Shown: positions 46,705-55,370, counted from the stretch's first letter. The stretch is DNA of 56,989 bases from Coriobacteriia bacterium (GCA_014859305.1 JACUUM010000006.1:1-56989); one strand, 5' to 3'. Notes: generated from the sequence alone by a model not told the origin. Numbers and translations: made by a program.

Positions 46705-47645
46705 GCGGGAACGGGCCGGACCGGCCGACGCTGGCCACGATCGTGCTGGGCGGGTGCATGGGATGCCACCTCTCGCTGCTGGACGCCCACGAGGCGCTGT
46801 TGGACCTCCTCGGCGAGGTCGACCTGGTGCACTCACCGCTGACGTGCGGCGACGAGCTGCCCGCCTGCGACGTGCTGCTCGTCGAGGGGGCCGTCGGCAG
46901 CGCCGAGGACGAGCGGCGTCTGCGCGAGGCCCGCGGCAGGGCGACGACGCTGGTGGCGCTGGGTACCTGCGCGGCGCACGGCGGCATAGCGGGACTGCGC
47001 AACCTCAGCAGGCTGGACGACGTGTTGGCGACCGCGTACGGAGACGGCGCTCCAGCCGGCGAGGGGGTGCCCGCGCTGGCCGAGCGGGTGCGCCCGCTCT
47101 CCGCGGTGGTGGACGTGGACCTGGAGGTCCCGGGGTGTTCGCCCAACACCGAGCTCGTGCTGCACGGGGTCGAGGCGGCGCTGGGCCGACGGGAGCCCGA
47201 TGCGAGGCGCCGCAACCTGTGCGCCGAGTGCGAGCGGGTGCACGAGACGATGCTGCACCCTTCGCGCGAGTTCGTCTCCGACGCCGTCTACGCGCTCATG
47301 GAGCTCGAGGCGATCGACCCTGGGCGGTGCTTCCTCGAGCAGGGCGTGCTGTGCATGGGGCCGATGACGCGGGAGGGGTGCGGGGTTCGCTGCGCCAAGG
47401 CCAACGTGCCCTGCCGTGGATGCGCCGGCCCGTCACGGCGGGAGTTCGAGCAGGGCGGGAAGGCCATAGACGCGCTGGCCGCCGTCCTGCCGGCGGGCGC
47501 GATCATGTTCCTCGACGACCTGATCGGGACCGGCTATCGGTTCACGCTGCCCGTGTCCATCCTGCCCGGGCTCCTCGGATCGGCCGGGGGCGAGCCGGCG
47601 CGGGAGGACGCGGAGGACGCGGAGGGAGGCGGTCTCGTTGCCTGA
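46701..47645 (+). CDS. mvhG: [NiFe] hydrogenase small subunit, group 3 (MvhG-like)
   Basis: 314 residues. The proximal cluster ligands are seen in [18 protein letters not shown] (near 15), [13 protein letters not shown] (near 87) and [12 protein letters not shown] (near 140). The C-terminal half has the ferredoxin-like cysteines expected for MvhG/F420-non-reducing types: [28 protein letters not shown] and [14 protein letters not shown]. No Tat signal, so the enzyme is cytoplasmic, as usual for group 3. The ATG overlaps the stop of the preceding gene (ATGA). An acidic tail ([12 protein letters not shown]) overlaps the start of the large subunit. Confidence 0.9.
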   Translation: MSGNGPDRPTLATIVLGGCMGCHLSLLDAHEALLDLLGEVDLVHSPLTCGDELPACDVLLVEGAVGSAEDERRLREARGRATTLVALGTCAAHGGIAGLRNLSRLDDVLATAYGDGAPAGEGVPALAERVRPLSAVVDVDLEVPGCSPNTELVLHGVEAALGRREPDARRRNLCAECERVHETMLHPSREFVSDAVYALMELEAIDPGRCFLEQGVLCMGPMTREGCGVRCAKANVPCRGCAGPSRREFEQGGKAIDALAAVLPAGAIMFLDDLIGTGYRFTLPVSILPGLLGSAGGEPAREDAEDAEGGGLVA

Positions 47646-49047
47646 GACGGTGCGCCTGGCGCCGCTGAAGCGTCTCGAGGGGCACGGCCGCGTCACGCTC
47701 CACCTCGCCGAGGACGGTACCGTTGGCTCGGCCCACTTCGACGTGACGGAGTTCCGAGGCTTCGAGCGGCTCGTCGAGGGCCGCATGGCGTGGGAGATGC
47801 CGCTGGTCACGAGCCGCGTCTGCGGCATCTGCCCGGTGAGCCATCACGTGGCCGCCGTCAAGGCCGTCGAAGCGATGCTGGGCGTGCAGCCGCCCCGGGC
47901 GGGCAGGCTGCTGCGCGAGCTGCTCCACCTGGCGGGCTTCGTCCACGACCACGCGCTGCACTTCTTCTTCCTCGCCGGACCGGACTTCCTCACCGGCGAT
48001 GGCGCCGGCAGCCGCGACATCCTCGGGGTCGTCGAGGGGCGGCCGGACCTCGCCCGCGCCGCCATCGCGCTGCGCAGGACGGGCCAGACGATCGTCGAGA
48101 CCGTGGGCGGCCAAGGACACCCGGTGACGGCGATACCGGGTGGCATGAGCCGGGGGATCTCCGACGAGACCCGCCTCGAGCTCCTCGGCCTCGTGCGGGA
48201 AGCTGTCCCGGAGGCGGCAGCCGCCGAGCGGGTCGCCAGGGAGAGCACGCTGCGCCTGCTCGACGAGCATCCCGGTTTCGGGTCGTCCGCCACGCCGTAC
48301 GTCGGCCTTCTCGCCGAGGACGGCCGGCTGGACCTGTACGACGGCGCGCTGTCCGTGGTCCTGCCGAGCGGGGCGCTCACGTCGTTCCCCCCGTCCGAGT
48401 ACCCCGAACACATCGCGGAGCGCACGCTTCAGCACAGCTTCGCGAAAGTGCCGTACCTGCGAGCCGGCGGGGACCGGGGGGTCGTCTACCGCGTGGGGCC
48501 GCTCGCGCGGCTGAACCTCGCCGCTTCGACGGGCGGCGAGCGGGCCGACGCGCTCCTGGCCGAGTGCCGGGAGACGCTGGGCGCTCCCGTGCATCACACA
48601 CTCGCGTACCACTGGGCGCGCATGATCGAGCTGGTCGCGGTGCTGGAACGCATGGAGGCCGTCCTCGGCGACGCCGAGGTGGCCTCGCCGGAGGTGCGCG
48701 TACGCGTCTCGCGCGGCGGCGGCAGCGGCGTCGGGGTCGTCGAGGCCCCCCGAGGGACGCTCATCCACCGCTACGAGGCCGACGAGGTCGGCCGTGTCAC
48801 CGCCGCGGAGCTCATCGTGGCCACGACGCACAACAACGCCGCCATCGACGCCGCGGTAGCCGAGGCGGTCGGCGGAGCCGACGCACGCTCGGGGTTGGAC
48901 GACGCCGCGCGGCGCCGCATGGAGCTCGGCATCCGCGCCTACGACCCCTGCTTGTCGTGCGCGACCCACGAGGTCGGGCGCATGCCGCTCGAGGTCCGCG
49001 TCGTCTCGCCGGAGGGTTGGCCCCCGGGGACGGAGGGGGCGGCGTAG
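47638..49047 (+). CDS. mvhA: [NiFe] hydrogenase large subunit, group 3 (MvhA-like)
   Basis: 469 residues holding the Ni-Fe active site. The N-terminal cysteine pair is in [17 protein letters not shown] (near 60) and the C-terminal pair in [10 protein letters not shown] (435-444). The protein then runs on for 25 residues after the histidine (EVGRMPLEV to the end), the usual peptide removed by the maturation protease, which is encoded opposite at 49357. The four cysteines are intact, so an active enzyme is expected. The start is TTG 47638 behind GGAGGGAGG, overlapping mvhG. Group 3c or 3d is favoured by neighbours; the class needs an alignment. Confidence 0.92.
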   Translation: MPETVRLAPLKRLEGHGRVTLHLAEDGTVGSAHFDVTEFRGFERLVEGRMAWEMPLVTSRVCGICPVSHHVAAVKAVEAMLGVQPPRAGRLLRELLHLAGFVHDHALHFFFLAGPDFLTGDGAGSRDILGVVEGRPDLARAAIALRRTGQTIVETVGGQGHPVTAIPGGMSRGISDETRLELLGLVREAVPEAAAAERVARESTLRLLDEHPGFGSSATPYVGLLAEDGRLDLYDGALSVVLPSGALTSFPPSEYPEHIAERTLQHSFAKVPYLRAGGDRGVVYRVGPLARLNLAASTGGERADALLAECRETLGAPVHHTLAYHWARMIELVAVLERMEAVLGDAEVASPEVRVRVSRGGGSGVGVVEAPRGTLIHRYEADEVGRVTAAELIVATTHNNAAIDAAVAEAVGGADARSGLDDAARRRMELGIRAYDPCLSCATHEVGRMPLEVRVVSPEGWPPGTEGAA

Positions 49048-49293
49048 ATGGAGCTGAAGCCGCTGATCGACGGGCAGGTGCGGCGCAAGCTGGAGGACAC
49101 GTTCGGCAGCGCCGTCGCCGTGATGATCATGGCTTCGGCGACCAACGCCGCCGCGGTGCCGATCATGGATCCCTCCCGCGAGGACTTCCTGCGTCTGGTG
49201 GACGCGGTCTGCCGCGACCAGAGGGTCCTGGACATGTGGGGCAAGGCCGGCGCGGAGGACGCCGCACGCGCCTGGAAGGAGCTCGTGGGCTGA
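49048..49293 (+). CDS. small protein of unknown function behind the hydrogenase
   Basis: 81 residues, starting immediately at the base after the mvhA stop codon. Not recognised. It is a helical, soluble protein (LKPLIDGQVRRKLEDTFGSAV, REDFLRLVDAVCRDQRVL) with a central AAAVPIMDPS and a single cysteine. The tight junction argues for co-translation and a role with the hydrogenase, perhaps assembly or a small accessory subunit. That role is an inference from position alone. Confidence 0.65.
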   Translation: MELKPLIDGQVRRKLEDTFGSAVAVMIMASATNAAAVPIMDPSREDFLRLVDAVCRDQRVLDMWGKAGAEDAARAWKELVG

Positions 49294-49356
49294 GCCGGGA
49301 GCCTGAGCGACGGGCGAGCGGGAGGTCAGCCGTCACCGCGCCGGCACGGCGCGCGT

Positions 49357-49794
49357 CTACCCCTCCTCGAGGCGCCCTGCGCCGCGGGGGAGCATCGCCT
49401 CCGCCATGGCGGCCGCCAGGGCGGCCACCGGCGAGAGCCCTTCGGCGTGCTCCATCTCCGGCGCGGCCAGCGTGAGGATCTCGGCGGCCGGCGCGCGGCC
49501 GTAGAGCGCCTCGGCGAGCGCGAGGAGCCCGGCGGGGTCCAGCGTGTGCGTCGTCGGCCCGGCGAGGAAGGGGGCGGGAAGCACCTCGCGGCGCTCGACG
49601 GGGGGCGCGCCGCGCCGCTCGGCGTCCACGAACGTCACGCGGTTCGCGGACGCGATCTCGGCGGCCATCGCCACGTCGAGCTGCGGAGCGGAGAGCACGC
49701 GGAGGGCGGGCAGGCCGTCCAGGCGTCGCGCGACCTCGCAGGCGACTCCGTCGTCGCCGCGTGCCTCGTTCCCGATGCAGATCACCAACTCCAT
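49357..49794 (-). CDS. hydrogenase maturation protease (HyaD/HoxW family)
   Basis: 145 residues. Cuts the C-terminal peptide from the large subunit after nickel insertion. The family motif at the N-terminus, CIGNEARGDDGVACEVARRL, carries the conserved nickel-binding residue; FVDAERRG holds the second acidic ligand and THTLDPAGLLALAEALYG (near 80) the histidine. It is encoded convergently to the hydrogenase operon and divergently from murI, with its own promoter. The ATG lies eight bases behind a TATACT box, so the mRNA is probably leaderless. Confidence 0.88.
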   Translation of the reverse strand: MELVICIGNEARGDDGVACEVARRLDGLPALRVLSAPQLDVAMAAEIASANRVTFVDAERRGAPPVERREVLPAPFLAGPTTHTLDPAGLLALAEALYGRAPAAEILTLAAPEMEHAEGLSPVAALAAAMAEAMLPRGAGRLEEG

Positions 49795-49802
49795 CGCAGT
49801 CG

Positions 49803-49808
49803 AGTATA
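49803..49808 (-). promoter_or_regulatory. -10 box of the maturation protease gene (leaderless)
   Basis: Minus-strand TATACT (within TTATATACT) ends eight bases before the ATG at 49794. No ribosome binding site fits between. Confidence 0.5.
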
Positions 49809-49873
49809 TAACGGCGTGCGGCAGGCGACCGCCGCGCGTCCCACGGCGGGCCCGGCCGGACGATGCCGCCGGG

Positions 49874-49879
49874 TATACT
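49874..49879 (+). promoter_or_regulatory. -10 box of murI (leaderless)
   Basis: TATACT ends seven bases before the murI ATG at 49887, so transcription should start on the ATG. It forms a divergent pair with the protease promoter. Confidence 0.6.
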
Positions 49880-49886
49880 GCTCCCT

Positions 49887-50768
49887 ATGGATGAACGCCC
49901 CATCGGCATGTTCGACTCGGGCCTCGGCGGGCTCACCGTGGCACGCGCCGTCGCGGACGCGCTGCCCGGCGAGGACATCGTGTACTTCGGCGACACCGCG
50001 CGCTGCCCGTACGGCCCGAGGGACCTGGCCGAGGTCCGCGGCTTCGTGCTCCAGATCGGCACCTGGCTGGCCGCCCGCGACGTCAAGCTGATCGTCGTCG
50101 CGTGCAACACCGGCACCGCCGCGGGTCTGGCGCTGGCGCAGCGCGTGTTCGACGTGCCCGTCATCGGCGTGGTGGAGCCGGGGGCGCGCGCCGCGGTGAA
50201 GGCCACGGTCAACCGCAAAGTAGGCGTCATCGGCACCGTAGGGACGATCGAATCCGAGGCCTACCCTCGCGCCGTGAGGGCCATCGACGCGGGGGTCACC
50301 GTCTTCTCGATGGCCACGCCCAAGTTCGTCGAGGCGGCCGAGGCGGGCATCAGGACCGGCATCTACGAGGTCTCCCGCAGCTACCTCGACCCTCTCAGGC
50401 GGACGGGCATCGACACGCTCATCCTGGGGTGCACCCACTTCCCGCTCATCGACACGGCGATCCGCAACGGGATCGGGCGGGGCGTGCAGCTGATCTCGTC
50501 GGCCGAGGAGGTCGCCGCCGAGGTGGTCGACACGCTCGAGCGCCGAGGACAGCTCGCGTCGGCCGGCAGGACGGGGCGGCACCGCTTCGCGACCACCGGG
50601 GACCCGGGCGAGTTCCAGCGGCCGGGCGGGAGCGTCTTCGGAGGCTCGCTCGGTCACGCGGAACGCGTGGAGCTCGCGGCGCTCGAGTCGCTGATGGACG
50701 AGCGCCTGCGCGCAGCGCTGGTCGAGGCCGCGGACGCCGACGCCCGGGAGGTGGCCGCGTGCGAGTGA
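49887..50768 (+). CDS. murI: glutamate racemase
   Basis: Makes D-glutamate for peptidoglycan. 293 residues with the two catalytic cysteines in VVACNTGTAAGLA (near 73) and LGCTHFPLIDT (near 185), and the substrate loops IGMFDSGLGGLTVARAV and FGDTARCPYG. The start at ATG 49887 matches the promoter position; an in-frame codon 24 bases earlier lies in the promoter itself. Its stop overlaps the next gene's GTG start by a few bases, so the two are coupled. Confidence 0.95.
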   Translation: MDERPIGMFDSGLGGLTVARAVADALPGEDIVYFGDTARCPYGPRDLAEVRGFVLQIGTWLAARDVKLIVVACNTGTAAGLALAQRVFDVPVIGVVEPGARAAVKATVNRKVGVIGTVGTIESEAYPRAVRAIDAGVTVFSMATPKFVEAAEAGIRTGIYEVSRSYLDPLRRTGIDTLILGCTHFPLIDTAIRNGIGRGVQLISSAEEVAAEVVDTLERRGQLASAGRTGRHRFATTGDPGEFQRPGGSVFGGSLGHAERVELAALESLMDERLRAALVEAADADAREVAACE

Positions 50769-51508
50769 CCGTGCTGGGCTCGGCCGCCTCGTACGCGGGG
50801 CCGGGGCAGGCTTGCGCGGGCTACCTGATCCGCTCCGGGGAGGCGCTCGTGCTGACGGATTGCGGCAACGGGGTGCTGGCGAACCTGGGGCGGGTGGCGG
50901 ACCCTCTCGCCCTGGACGCGGTGATCGTGACGCATCGCCACCCGGACCACGTCCTCGACCTGTTCTCGCTCCAGTCCCTGCTGCGCTACGCGCCCCAGGG
51001 CCCGGCGCCGGCGCTTCCGCTGTACGGGCCGCCCGGGTTGATGGAGATGCTGGGCTGCATGCACGACGAGAAGGGTCGCGCCGAGCTCGCCGCGTCCTTC
51101 GAGTTCGAGCCGCTCCGCGACGGCGAGGAGTCGCTCTTCGGCGCGCTGTCCGTCCGCCCGGTCGAGGTCGACCACGTCGACCCCACCTTCGCGCTCCGCC
51201 TCGCCGACGACGGCGGGACGATGTGCTACACCTCCGACACGCGGTACGGCGAGGCGGTGCTGGACGCGGCGCGAGGCTGCGACCTGCTGCTCGCCGACGC
51301 TACGATGCCGGAGGCCTACGCGGGCCGAGCGCCGCACATGAGCGCAGGGGAGTGCGGGCGCCTCGCGAGCGAGGCGGGGGCCGGCAGGCTGGTGCTGACG
51401 CACGTCTGGCCGACGAACGACCGCATCGAGATGGCCGCGCAGGCGCGACGCGCCTTCGGCGGTCCGGTGGAGGTCGCCGAGGAGCTCGCCGACTACGACG
51501 TCGGCTGA
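50759..51508 (+). CDS. metallo-beta-lactamase-fold hydrolase (RNase Z/cyclic phosphodiesterase-like)
   Basis: 249 residues. The metal-binding HxHxDH motif is in IVTHRHPDHVLDLF (near 60), a further histidine in EVDHVDPTFAL, an aspartate in CYTSDTRYGE and in LLLADATMPE, and the last in LVLTHVWPTND. It fits the RNase Z/ElaC-like branch, but lacks an obvious flexible arm, so tRNA processing is not assured. The GTG at 50759, behind GGGAGGTGG, lies inside murI. Operon with murI, and probably with rph. Confidence 0.85.
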   Translation: MRVTVLGSAASYAGPGQACAGYLIRSGEALVLTDCGNGVLANLGRVADPLALDAVIVTHRHPDHVLDLFSLQSLLRYAPQGPAPALPLYGPPGLMEMLGCMHDEKGRAELAASFEFEPLRDGEESLFGALSVRPVEVDHVDPTFALRLADDGGTMCYTSDTRYGEAVLDAARGCDLLLADATMPEAYAGRAPHMSAGECGRLASEAGAGRLVLTHVWPTNDRIEMAAQARRAFGGPVEVAEELADYDVG

Positions 51509-51570
51509 TACGCCGACGTCGGCCGGGCGACGACGAGCGGCTCGCGGGAGGGCCGCGGAGGGAGGAGCCG

Positions 51571-52314
51571 ATGCAGCGCGCGGAAGGCCGGGCCGACGAC
51601 GCCTTGCGGACGGTGCGGATGACGCGGCGCTACCTGCGGCACGCGCACGGCAGCTGCCTGTTCGAGCTGGGCGACACGCGGGTGCTGTGCGCCGCGTCGC
51701 TGACCGAGGGCGTCGCGGCGTGGCGGCGGGGCTCGGGCCTGGGCTGGGTCACGGCAGAGTATGCCCTGCTGCCCGCCTCCACGCACACCCGCTCCCGCCG
51801 CGAGACGGGGGCAGGCGGCCTGGGCGGGCGCACGCACGAGATCCAGCGGCTCATCGGCCGCTCGCTGCGGGCGGTGATCGACATGTCGGGCTTGGGCGGC
51901 GAGTACACGATGAACGTGGACTGCGACGTGATCCAGGCCGACGGCGGTACCCGGACCGCGGCGATCACCGGCGCCTTCGTGGCCGCGCACGACGCGCTGT
52001 CCACGTGGCGTGACGCCGGCAGGATCGCCGAGATCCCGCTGGTCGAGCACGTGGCGGGCATCTCGGTGGGCATGGTCGACGGGGTGGCCAAGCTCGACCT
52101 GGACTACGCCGAGGACAGCGTCGCCGAGGTGGACATGAACGTGGTCATGGACGGGCGTGACCGCTTCATCGAGGTGCAGGGCACCGGCGAGAAGGCGCCG
52201 TTCGACCGCGCCCGGCTCGACGCGCTTCTGGACCTCGGGTCGGCGGGCGTCGAGCGGCTGGTGCGCATGCAGCGCGAGGTCCTCGTGCGCGACCTCGAGA
52301 GCTTCGAGGGCTGA
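51571..52314 (+). CDS. rph: ribonuclease PH
   Basis: Phosphorolytic 3'-5' exoribonuclease that trims tRNA 3' ends. 247 residues with the RNase PH fold: RVLCAASLTEGVAAWRRGSGLGWVTAEYALLP split across two motifs (the second from GLGWVTAEY), the substrate loop THTRSRRETG and EIQRLIGRSLRAVID, then DVIQADGGTRTAAITGA (near 125), and FIEVQGTGEKAPF near the end. ATG 51571 follows GGAGGGAGGAG. rdgB follows after three bases, the standard pair, and a tRNA cluster lies behind it. Confidence 0.95.
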   Translation: MQRAEGRADDALRTVRMTRRYLRHAHGSCLFELGDTRVLCAASLTEGVAAWRRGSGLGWVTAEYALLPASTHTRSRRETGAGGLGGRTHEIQRLIGRSLRAVIDMSGLGGEYTMNVDCDVIQADGGTRTAAITGAFVAAHDALSTWRDAGRIAEIPLVEHVAGISVGMVDGVAKLDLDYAEDSVAEVDMNVVMDGRDRFIEVQGTGEKAPFDRARLDALLDLGSAGVERLVRMQREVLVRDLESFEG

Positions 52315-52317
52315 GCC

Positions 52318-52926
52318 GTGGACGCCGGCGTCAGGCGGATAGCGGTGGCCACCTCCAACACCGGCAAGCTCGCCGAGATACGCACAGCGCTGGCCGTGCC
52401 CGGCTGGCGCTTCGTCTCCGTCTCCGAGCTGGGCCTGTGGCCCGAGGTACCCGAGACCGGCGAGAGCTTCTTCGCCAACGCGCTCATCAAGGCCGAGGCG
52501 GCCCGGGAGCGGTTCGGCCTCGCGGCTCTGGCCGACGACAGCGGGCTGGAGGTCGACGCGTTGGGCGGGGCGCCGGGCGTCCGCTCGTCGCGCTACGCCG
52601 GCGAGCCCTCCTCGGACGCCCGGAACAACGAGAAGCTCCTCGCGGAGCTGGCCGACGTCCCCGAGGAGCGCCGGACGGCACGCTTCCGCAGCGTGGTCGT
52701 GCTGCTCGACGAGGACGGGACGATGCACCTCGGCGAGGGGACCTGCGAGGGGCGCATCGCGTCCGAGCCCAGGGGCGAGGGCGGCTTCGGGTACGACCCG
52801 ATCTTCCTTCCCGACGACGCGCCCGGACGCACGATGGCCGAGCTCGGGATGGAGGAGAAGAACGCCGTCAGCCACCGCGGCGCGGCGCTCAGGGCGCTGC
52901 GCGAGGGCCTGGCCCCCTTCCGCTAG
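52318..52926 (+). CDS. rdgB: non-canonical purine NTP pyrophosphatase (RdgB/HAM1 family)
   Basis: Removes ITP, XTP and dITP from the nucleotide pool. 202 residues with IAVATSNTGKLAEIRTAL at the N-terminus, LADDSGLEVDALGGAPGVRS (the catalytic aspartates, near 75), GGFGYDPIFLPD and VSHRGAALRAL near the end. The GTG at 52318 begins right after the rph stop. All key residues are present. Confidence 0.95.
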   Translation: MDAGVRRIAVATSNTGKLAEIRTALAVPGWRFVSVSELGLWPEVPETGESFFANALIKAEAARERFGLAALADDSGLEVDALGGAPGVRSSRYAGEPSSDARNNEKLLAELADVPEERRTARFRSVVVLLDEDGTMHLGEGTCEGRIASEPRGEGGFGYDPIFLPDDAPGRTMAELGMEEKNAVSHRGAALRALREGLAPFR

Positions 52927-53024
52927 GGGCGGCGGCCGGACGCACGGCCCGCGGGGGCGTCGGGGCGGCGGGCCGAGCCGCGGAAGACGGGAGAGTACCG
53001 CAAGGTCCGCGGGGGAAGACACGT

Positions 53025-53054
53025 TTGCGAGCCCCGGTGGGCACGGCCTATACT
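53025..53054 (+). promoter_or_regulatory. promoter of the tRNA-Pro/Gly/Arg cluster
   Basis: TTGCGA (53025-53030), an 18-base spacer and TATACT (53049-53054), about 48 bases before tRNA-Pro. The best -35/-10 pair in this region. Confidence 0.65.
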
Positions 53055-53101
53055 TAACGGGCTCCGAGGGGGCCCGGCAGGTGACGTGCGGGACCCGGCG
53101 T

Positions 53102-53178
53102 CGGGCCGTGGCGCAGCTTGGCAGCGCACCTGCTTTGGGAGCAGGGGGTCGCCGGTTCGAATCCGGCCGGCCCGACCA
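53102..53178 (+). tRNA. tRNA-Pro (anticodon TGG)
   Basis: Acceptor stem CGGGCCG pairs with CGGCCCG (53168-53174), followed by A and an encoded CCA. Anticodon arm CTGC-TTTGGGA-GCAG gives TGG. The T-arm is GCCGG-TTCGAAT-CCGGC. Confidence 0.96.
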
Positions 53179-53181
53179 TGA

Positions 53182-53257
53182 GCGGCCGTAGTTCAATCGG
53201 TAGAGCATCAGCCTTCCAAGCTGATTGTTGCGGGTTCGAGTCCCGTCGGCCGCTCCA
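53182..53257 (+). tRNA. tRNA-Gly (anticodon TCC)
   Basis: Acceptor GCGGCCG pairs with CGGCCGC (53247-53253), then T and CCA. Anticodon arm TCAGC-CTTCCAA-GCTGA gives TCC. It starts three bases after tRNA-Pro, so both come from one precursor. Confidence 0.96.
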
Positions 53258-53289
53258 GGAACGACCCCACCGCCGGGTGGTTGACATAG

Positions 53290-53366
53290 GCGCCCGTAGC
53301 TCAGCTGGATAGAGCAAGAGACTTCTAATCTCTAGGTCGGGGGTTCGAATCCCTCCGGGCGTGCCA
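53290..53366 (+). tRNA. tRNA-Arg (anticodon TCT)
   Basis: Acceptor GCGCCCG pairs with CGGGCGT (53356-53362, last pair G-U), then G and CCA. Anticodon arm AGAGA-CTTCTAA-TCTCT gives TCT. Probably co-transcribed with the two upstream tRNAs. Confidence 0.96.
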
Positions 53367-53428
53367 GACCTTGCCGAGGGGCCCCGCCGCCCGGGTCCCT
53401 CTCTCCTCTTCCGGGTCGCGCGGTCACG

Positions 53429-53458
53429 TTGACAACCGCTTGCCGGCGCGGGTACCGT
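53429..53458 (+). promoter_or_regulatory. promoter of tRNA-His
   Basis: A perfect -35 TTGACA (53429-53434), an 18-base spacer and a -10 TACCGT (53453-53458), about 33 bases before the tRNA. Confidence 0.65.
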
Positions 53459-53491
53459 GTCACTTCGCGGCACGCAGGCGTGCCGTTCCAT

Positions 53492-53569
53492 GGTGGGTGT
53501 AGCTCAGCCGGTTAGAGCGTCGGACTGTGGCTCCGAAGGTCGCGGGTTCGAGTCCCGTTACCCACCCCA
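53492..53569 (+). tRNA. tRNA-His (anticodon GTG)
   Basis: Acceptor GTGGGTG pairs with TACCCAC (53559-53565; G-T pair at the inner end). The extra G(-1) at 53492 pairs with discriminator C 53566, as is specific for tRNA-His, and CCA is encoded. Anticodon loop CTGTGGC gives GTG. Confidence 0.97.
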
Positions 53570-53579
53570 GAGAGGTTCC

Positions 53580-53610
53580 GAAGGCCCGCCGGGGAGATCG
53601 GCGGGCCTTC
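53580..53610. terminator. terminator between tRNA-His and the convergent antiporter genes
   Basis: GAAGGCCCGCC (53580-53590) pairs perfectly with GGCGGGCCTTC (53600-53610) around a 9-base loop. It probably works in both directions, as the minus-strand operon ends at 53622. Confidence 0.75.
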
Positions 53611-53621
53611 CGCGTGCCGCA

Positions 53622-55370
53622 TCACCTCCCCGCGCCGAGGACCGCCAGCAACGCGAATGCGGCGGCGAGCGCGAGGAAGACCGTGCCCGCGACGTTCCAC
53701 GCCGTAGCTCGGTCCTCGGCGATCGCGAGCGGCCGGAGCACCCTCGCCAGCGGGGCGGGACGAGCGGGCACGGTCTCCGGAGGCGCGGCCTCGCCGGGCC
53801 GGCGCAGCAGCGCGGCGAGGCGCGCGGCGGCCGGCTCGAAGAGCGCGAGCAGGTCCCCCGCGGGGATCGAGCCCTCGAAGCGGGCGAGCGCGCCGCGGGC
53901 GGAGAAGGCGGCGGCGGCCAGGGCGAGACCGAGCGCCGGGGCCCACACCGCCGGCAGGAGGTACTCGGCGTCCAGCGCGTGGGCGACCGCGTAACGTGCC
54001 GCCTCGCCCGGGAGCAGCCACGGCGCCGCGGCGACCCCCGCGAGCAGCGCGACCCAGGCGGCGATCGCGCCGCTCTGCGGGGCGCCTCCTGCCTCCGGCG
54101 GCCGGGCGGCCGCCAGCCAGAGGAACCGCGCCATCAGCAGCGTGGTGCCCGCCGCGGCCAGCGTCAGCAGCGTCACGACGGGGTCGTGCCAGGCCTCCGG
54201 CAACGCTTGCGCGCCGCTCTTGAGCGCGGCTTTGGACAGCGCGCCGCCCGTGAGCGGGAGGCCGGCCAGCGCCGCGGCGGGCAGCGCGAGCGCGGCCAGG
54301 GAGGACGTCCTCGGCCGGCCGTGAAGGGATCGGGAGAGGTCCTCCCCGAGGAACAGCGCCGCCTTCGACAGGGCATGATGCAGCGCGTAGAGGGCCACCG
54401 CGCCCACGGCGAGCACGGCTCCCCCCGAGTACGCCGCGACGCCGACGGCGACGGTCACAAGCCCGAGCTGGCTGATGCTCGAATAGGCGAGCACGTGCCG
54501 CGTCTCGCGCTGCATCACGCCCACGGCGGCCCCGAAGTACGCCGCGAGGAGACCCGTGGCCACGAGCATGCCCGCCGACGGTCCCGCCGCCGCGGGCGTC
54601 GCGAAGCGCAGCAGTCCGAGGATGCCGGCCTTGCTCGTCGCTCCGGCCAGCGCCGCGGCGGCCGAGGCGGGGGCCGCGGCGTAGGCCAGAGGCATCCATC
54701 CGCCGAGCGGGGGCGTGCCCGCCTTCACGCCGAAGCCGGCGAGAGCGAACAGCGCGACGGCCGGCGCGAAGGGCGAGGCGGCCAGCGCGGCGGGCAGCTC
54801 GGCGAAGGAGGCGCCGGGCGCGGCGGCGGCAGTCAGCGCGACGGCGGCGAGCACGAGGGCCTCGCCGAGCACGGTGTAGGCGATGTAGACGCGGGCGGCG
54901 TGGGGGGGATCCGATGCGTCAGGCGCCGCGCGCGCACCTTCGCGGCCCGCGAGCACCAGCGCGTAGCCGGGCAGCGCCATCAAGGCGAAGCCGGCGTAGA
55001 AGGTGATCGGGTCCGCCGCCACGGCGGCGGCCACGTTGCCGGCCATCGAGAGCATCGCCGCCGCCCACGTCGCCGGCCCGCCGAGGTCCTTGCGCGCAAG
55101 CGCGTAGAGCACCGCCGCGAGCCACACCGCCCCGGTCAGACCGAGGAAGACGCGCCCGGTGCCGTCCAGCCACACTGCGGCGCCGGCCAGCGCCCAGGGC
55201 AGGCGCGTGACCGGGACCGCGGGAAGGGCGACGGCGGCCGCCAGCGCTGCGGCGGCCGGCAGCGGTGAGACGATGCGGGCCGCGCGGCGCAGACCGGCCG
55301 GCACGAAGGCCGCCGCGCAGGCCAGAGGGAAGGCCACGAGGCCCACCAGGGCGAGCGCCGCGCCGCTCAC
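53622..55370 (-). CDS. proton-conducting membrane transporter, NuoL/M/N or Mrp-type subunit
   Basis: 582 residues, almost wholly hydrophobic, with about 14 membrane segments. The core of the NADH-dehydrogenase/Mrp antiporter family is recognisable: GFGVKAGTPPLGGWMPLAYA (with the conserved lysine, near 222), SKAGILGLLRF, YSSISQLGLVTVAVGV (near 310) and YALHHALSKAALFL (near 350, with a conserved histidine and lysine). The last 100 residues form a soluble extension (GSIPAGDLLALFEPAAARLAALL) like those of hydrogenase-4 or Mbh/Ech-type subunits. The GTG at 55370 overlaps the upstream stop (GTGA). A coupled redox module is not in the window. Confidence 0.85.
   Translation of the reverse strand: MSGAALALVGLVAFPLACAAAFVPAGLRRAARIVSPLPAAAALAAAVALPAVPVTRLPWALAGAAVWLDGTGRVFLGLTGAVWLAAVLYALARKDLGGPATWAAAMLSMAGNVAAAVAADPITFYAGFALMALPGYALVLAGREGARAAPDASDPPHAARVYIAYTVLGEALVLAAVALTAAAAPGASFAELPAALAASPFAPAVALFALAGFGVKAGTPPLGGWMPLAYAAAPASAAAALAGATSKAGILGLLRFATPAAAGPSAGMLVATGLLAAYFGAAVGVMQRETRHVLAYSSISQLGLVTVAVGVAAYSGGAVLAVGAVALYALHHALSKAALFLGEDLSRSLHGRPRTSSLAALALPAAALAGLPLTGGALSKAALKSGAQALPEAWHDPVVTLLTLAAAGTTLLMARFLWLAAARPPEAGGAPQSGAIAAWVALLAGVAAAPWLLPGEAARYAVAHALDAEYLLPAVWAPALGLALAAAAFSARGALARFEGSIPAGDLLALFEPAAARLAALLRRPGEAAPPETVPARPAPLARVLRPLAIAEDRATAWNVAGTVFLALAAAFALLAVLGAGR

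Noticed and set aside
53281-53286. TTGACA as -35 for tRNA-Arg
   Set aside because: It lies only four bases before the mature tRNA, so no -10 could fit. The cluster promoter at 53025 explains expression.
53457-55268. 603-codon plus-strand frame rich in Arg, Gly and Gln
   Set aside because: Antisense shadow of the antiporter gene. It also runs through tRNA-His and a terminator.
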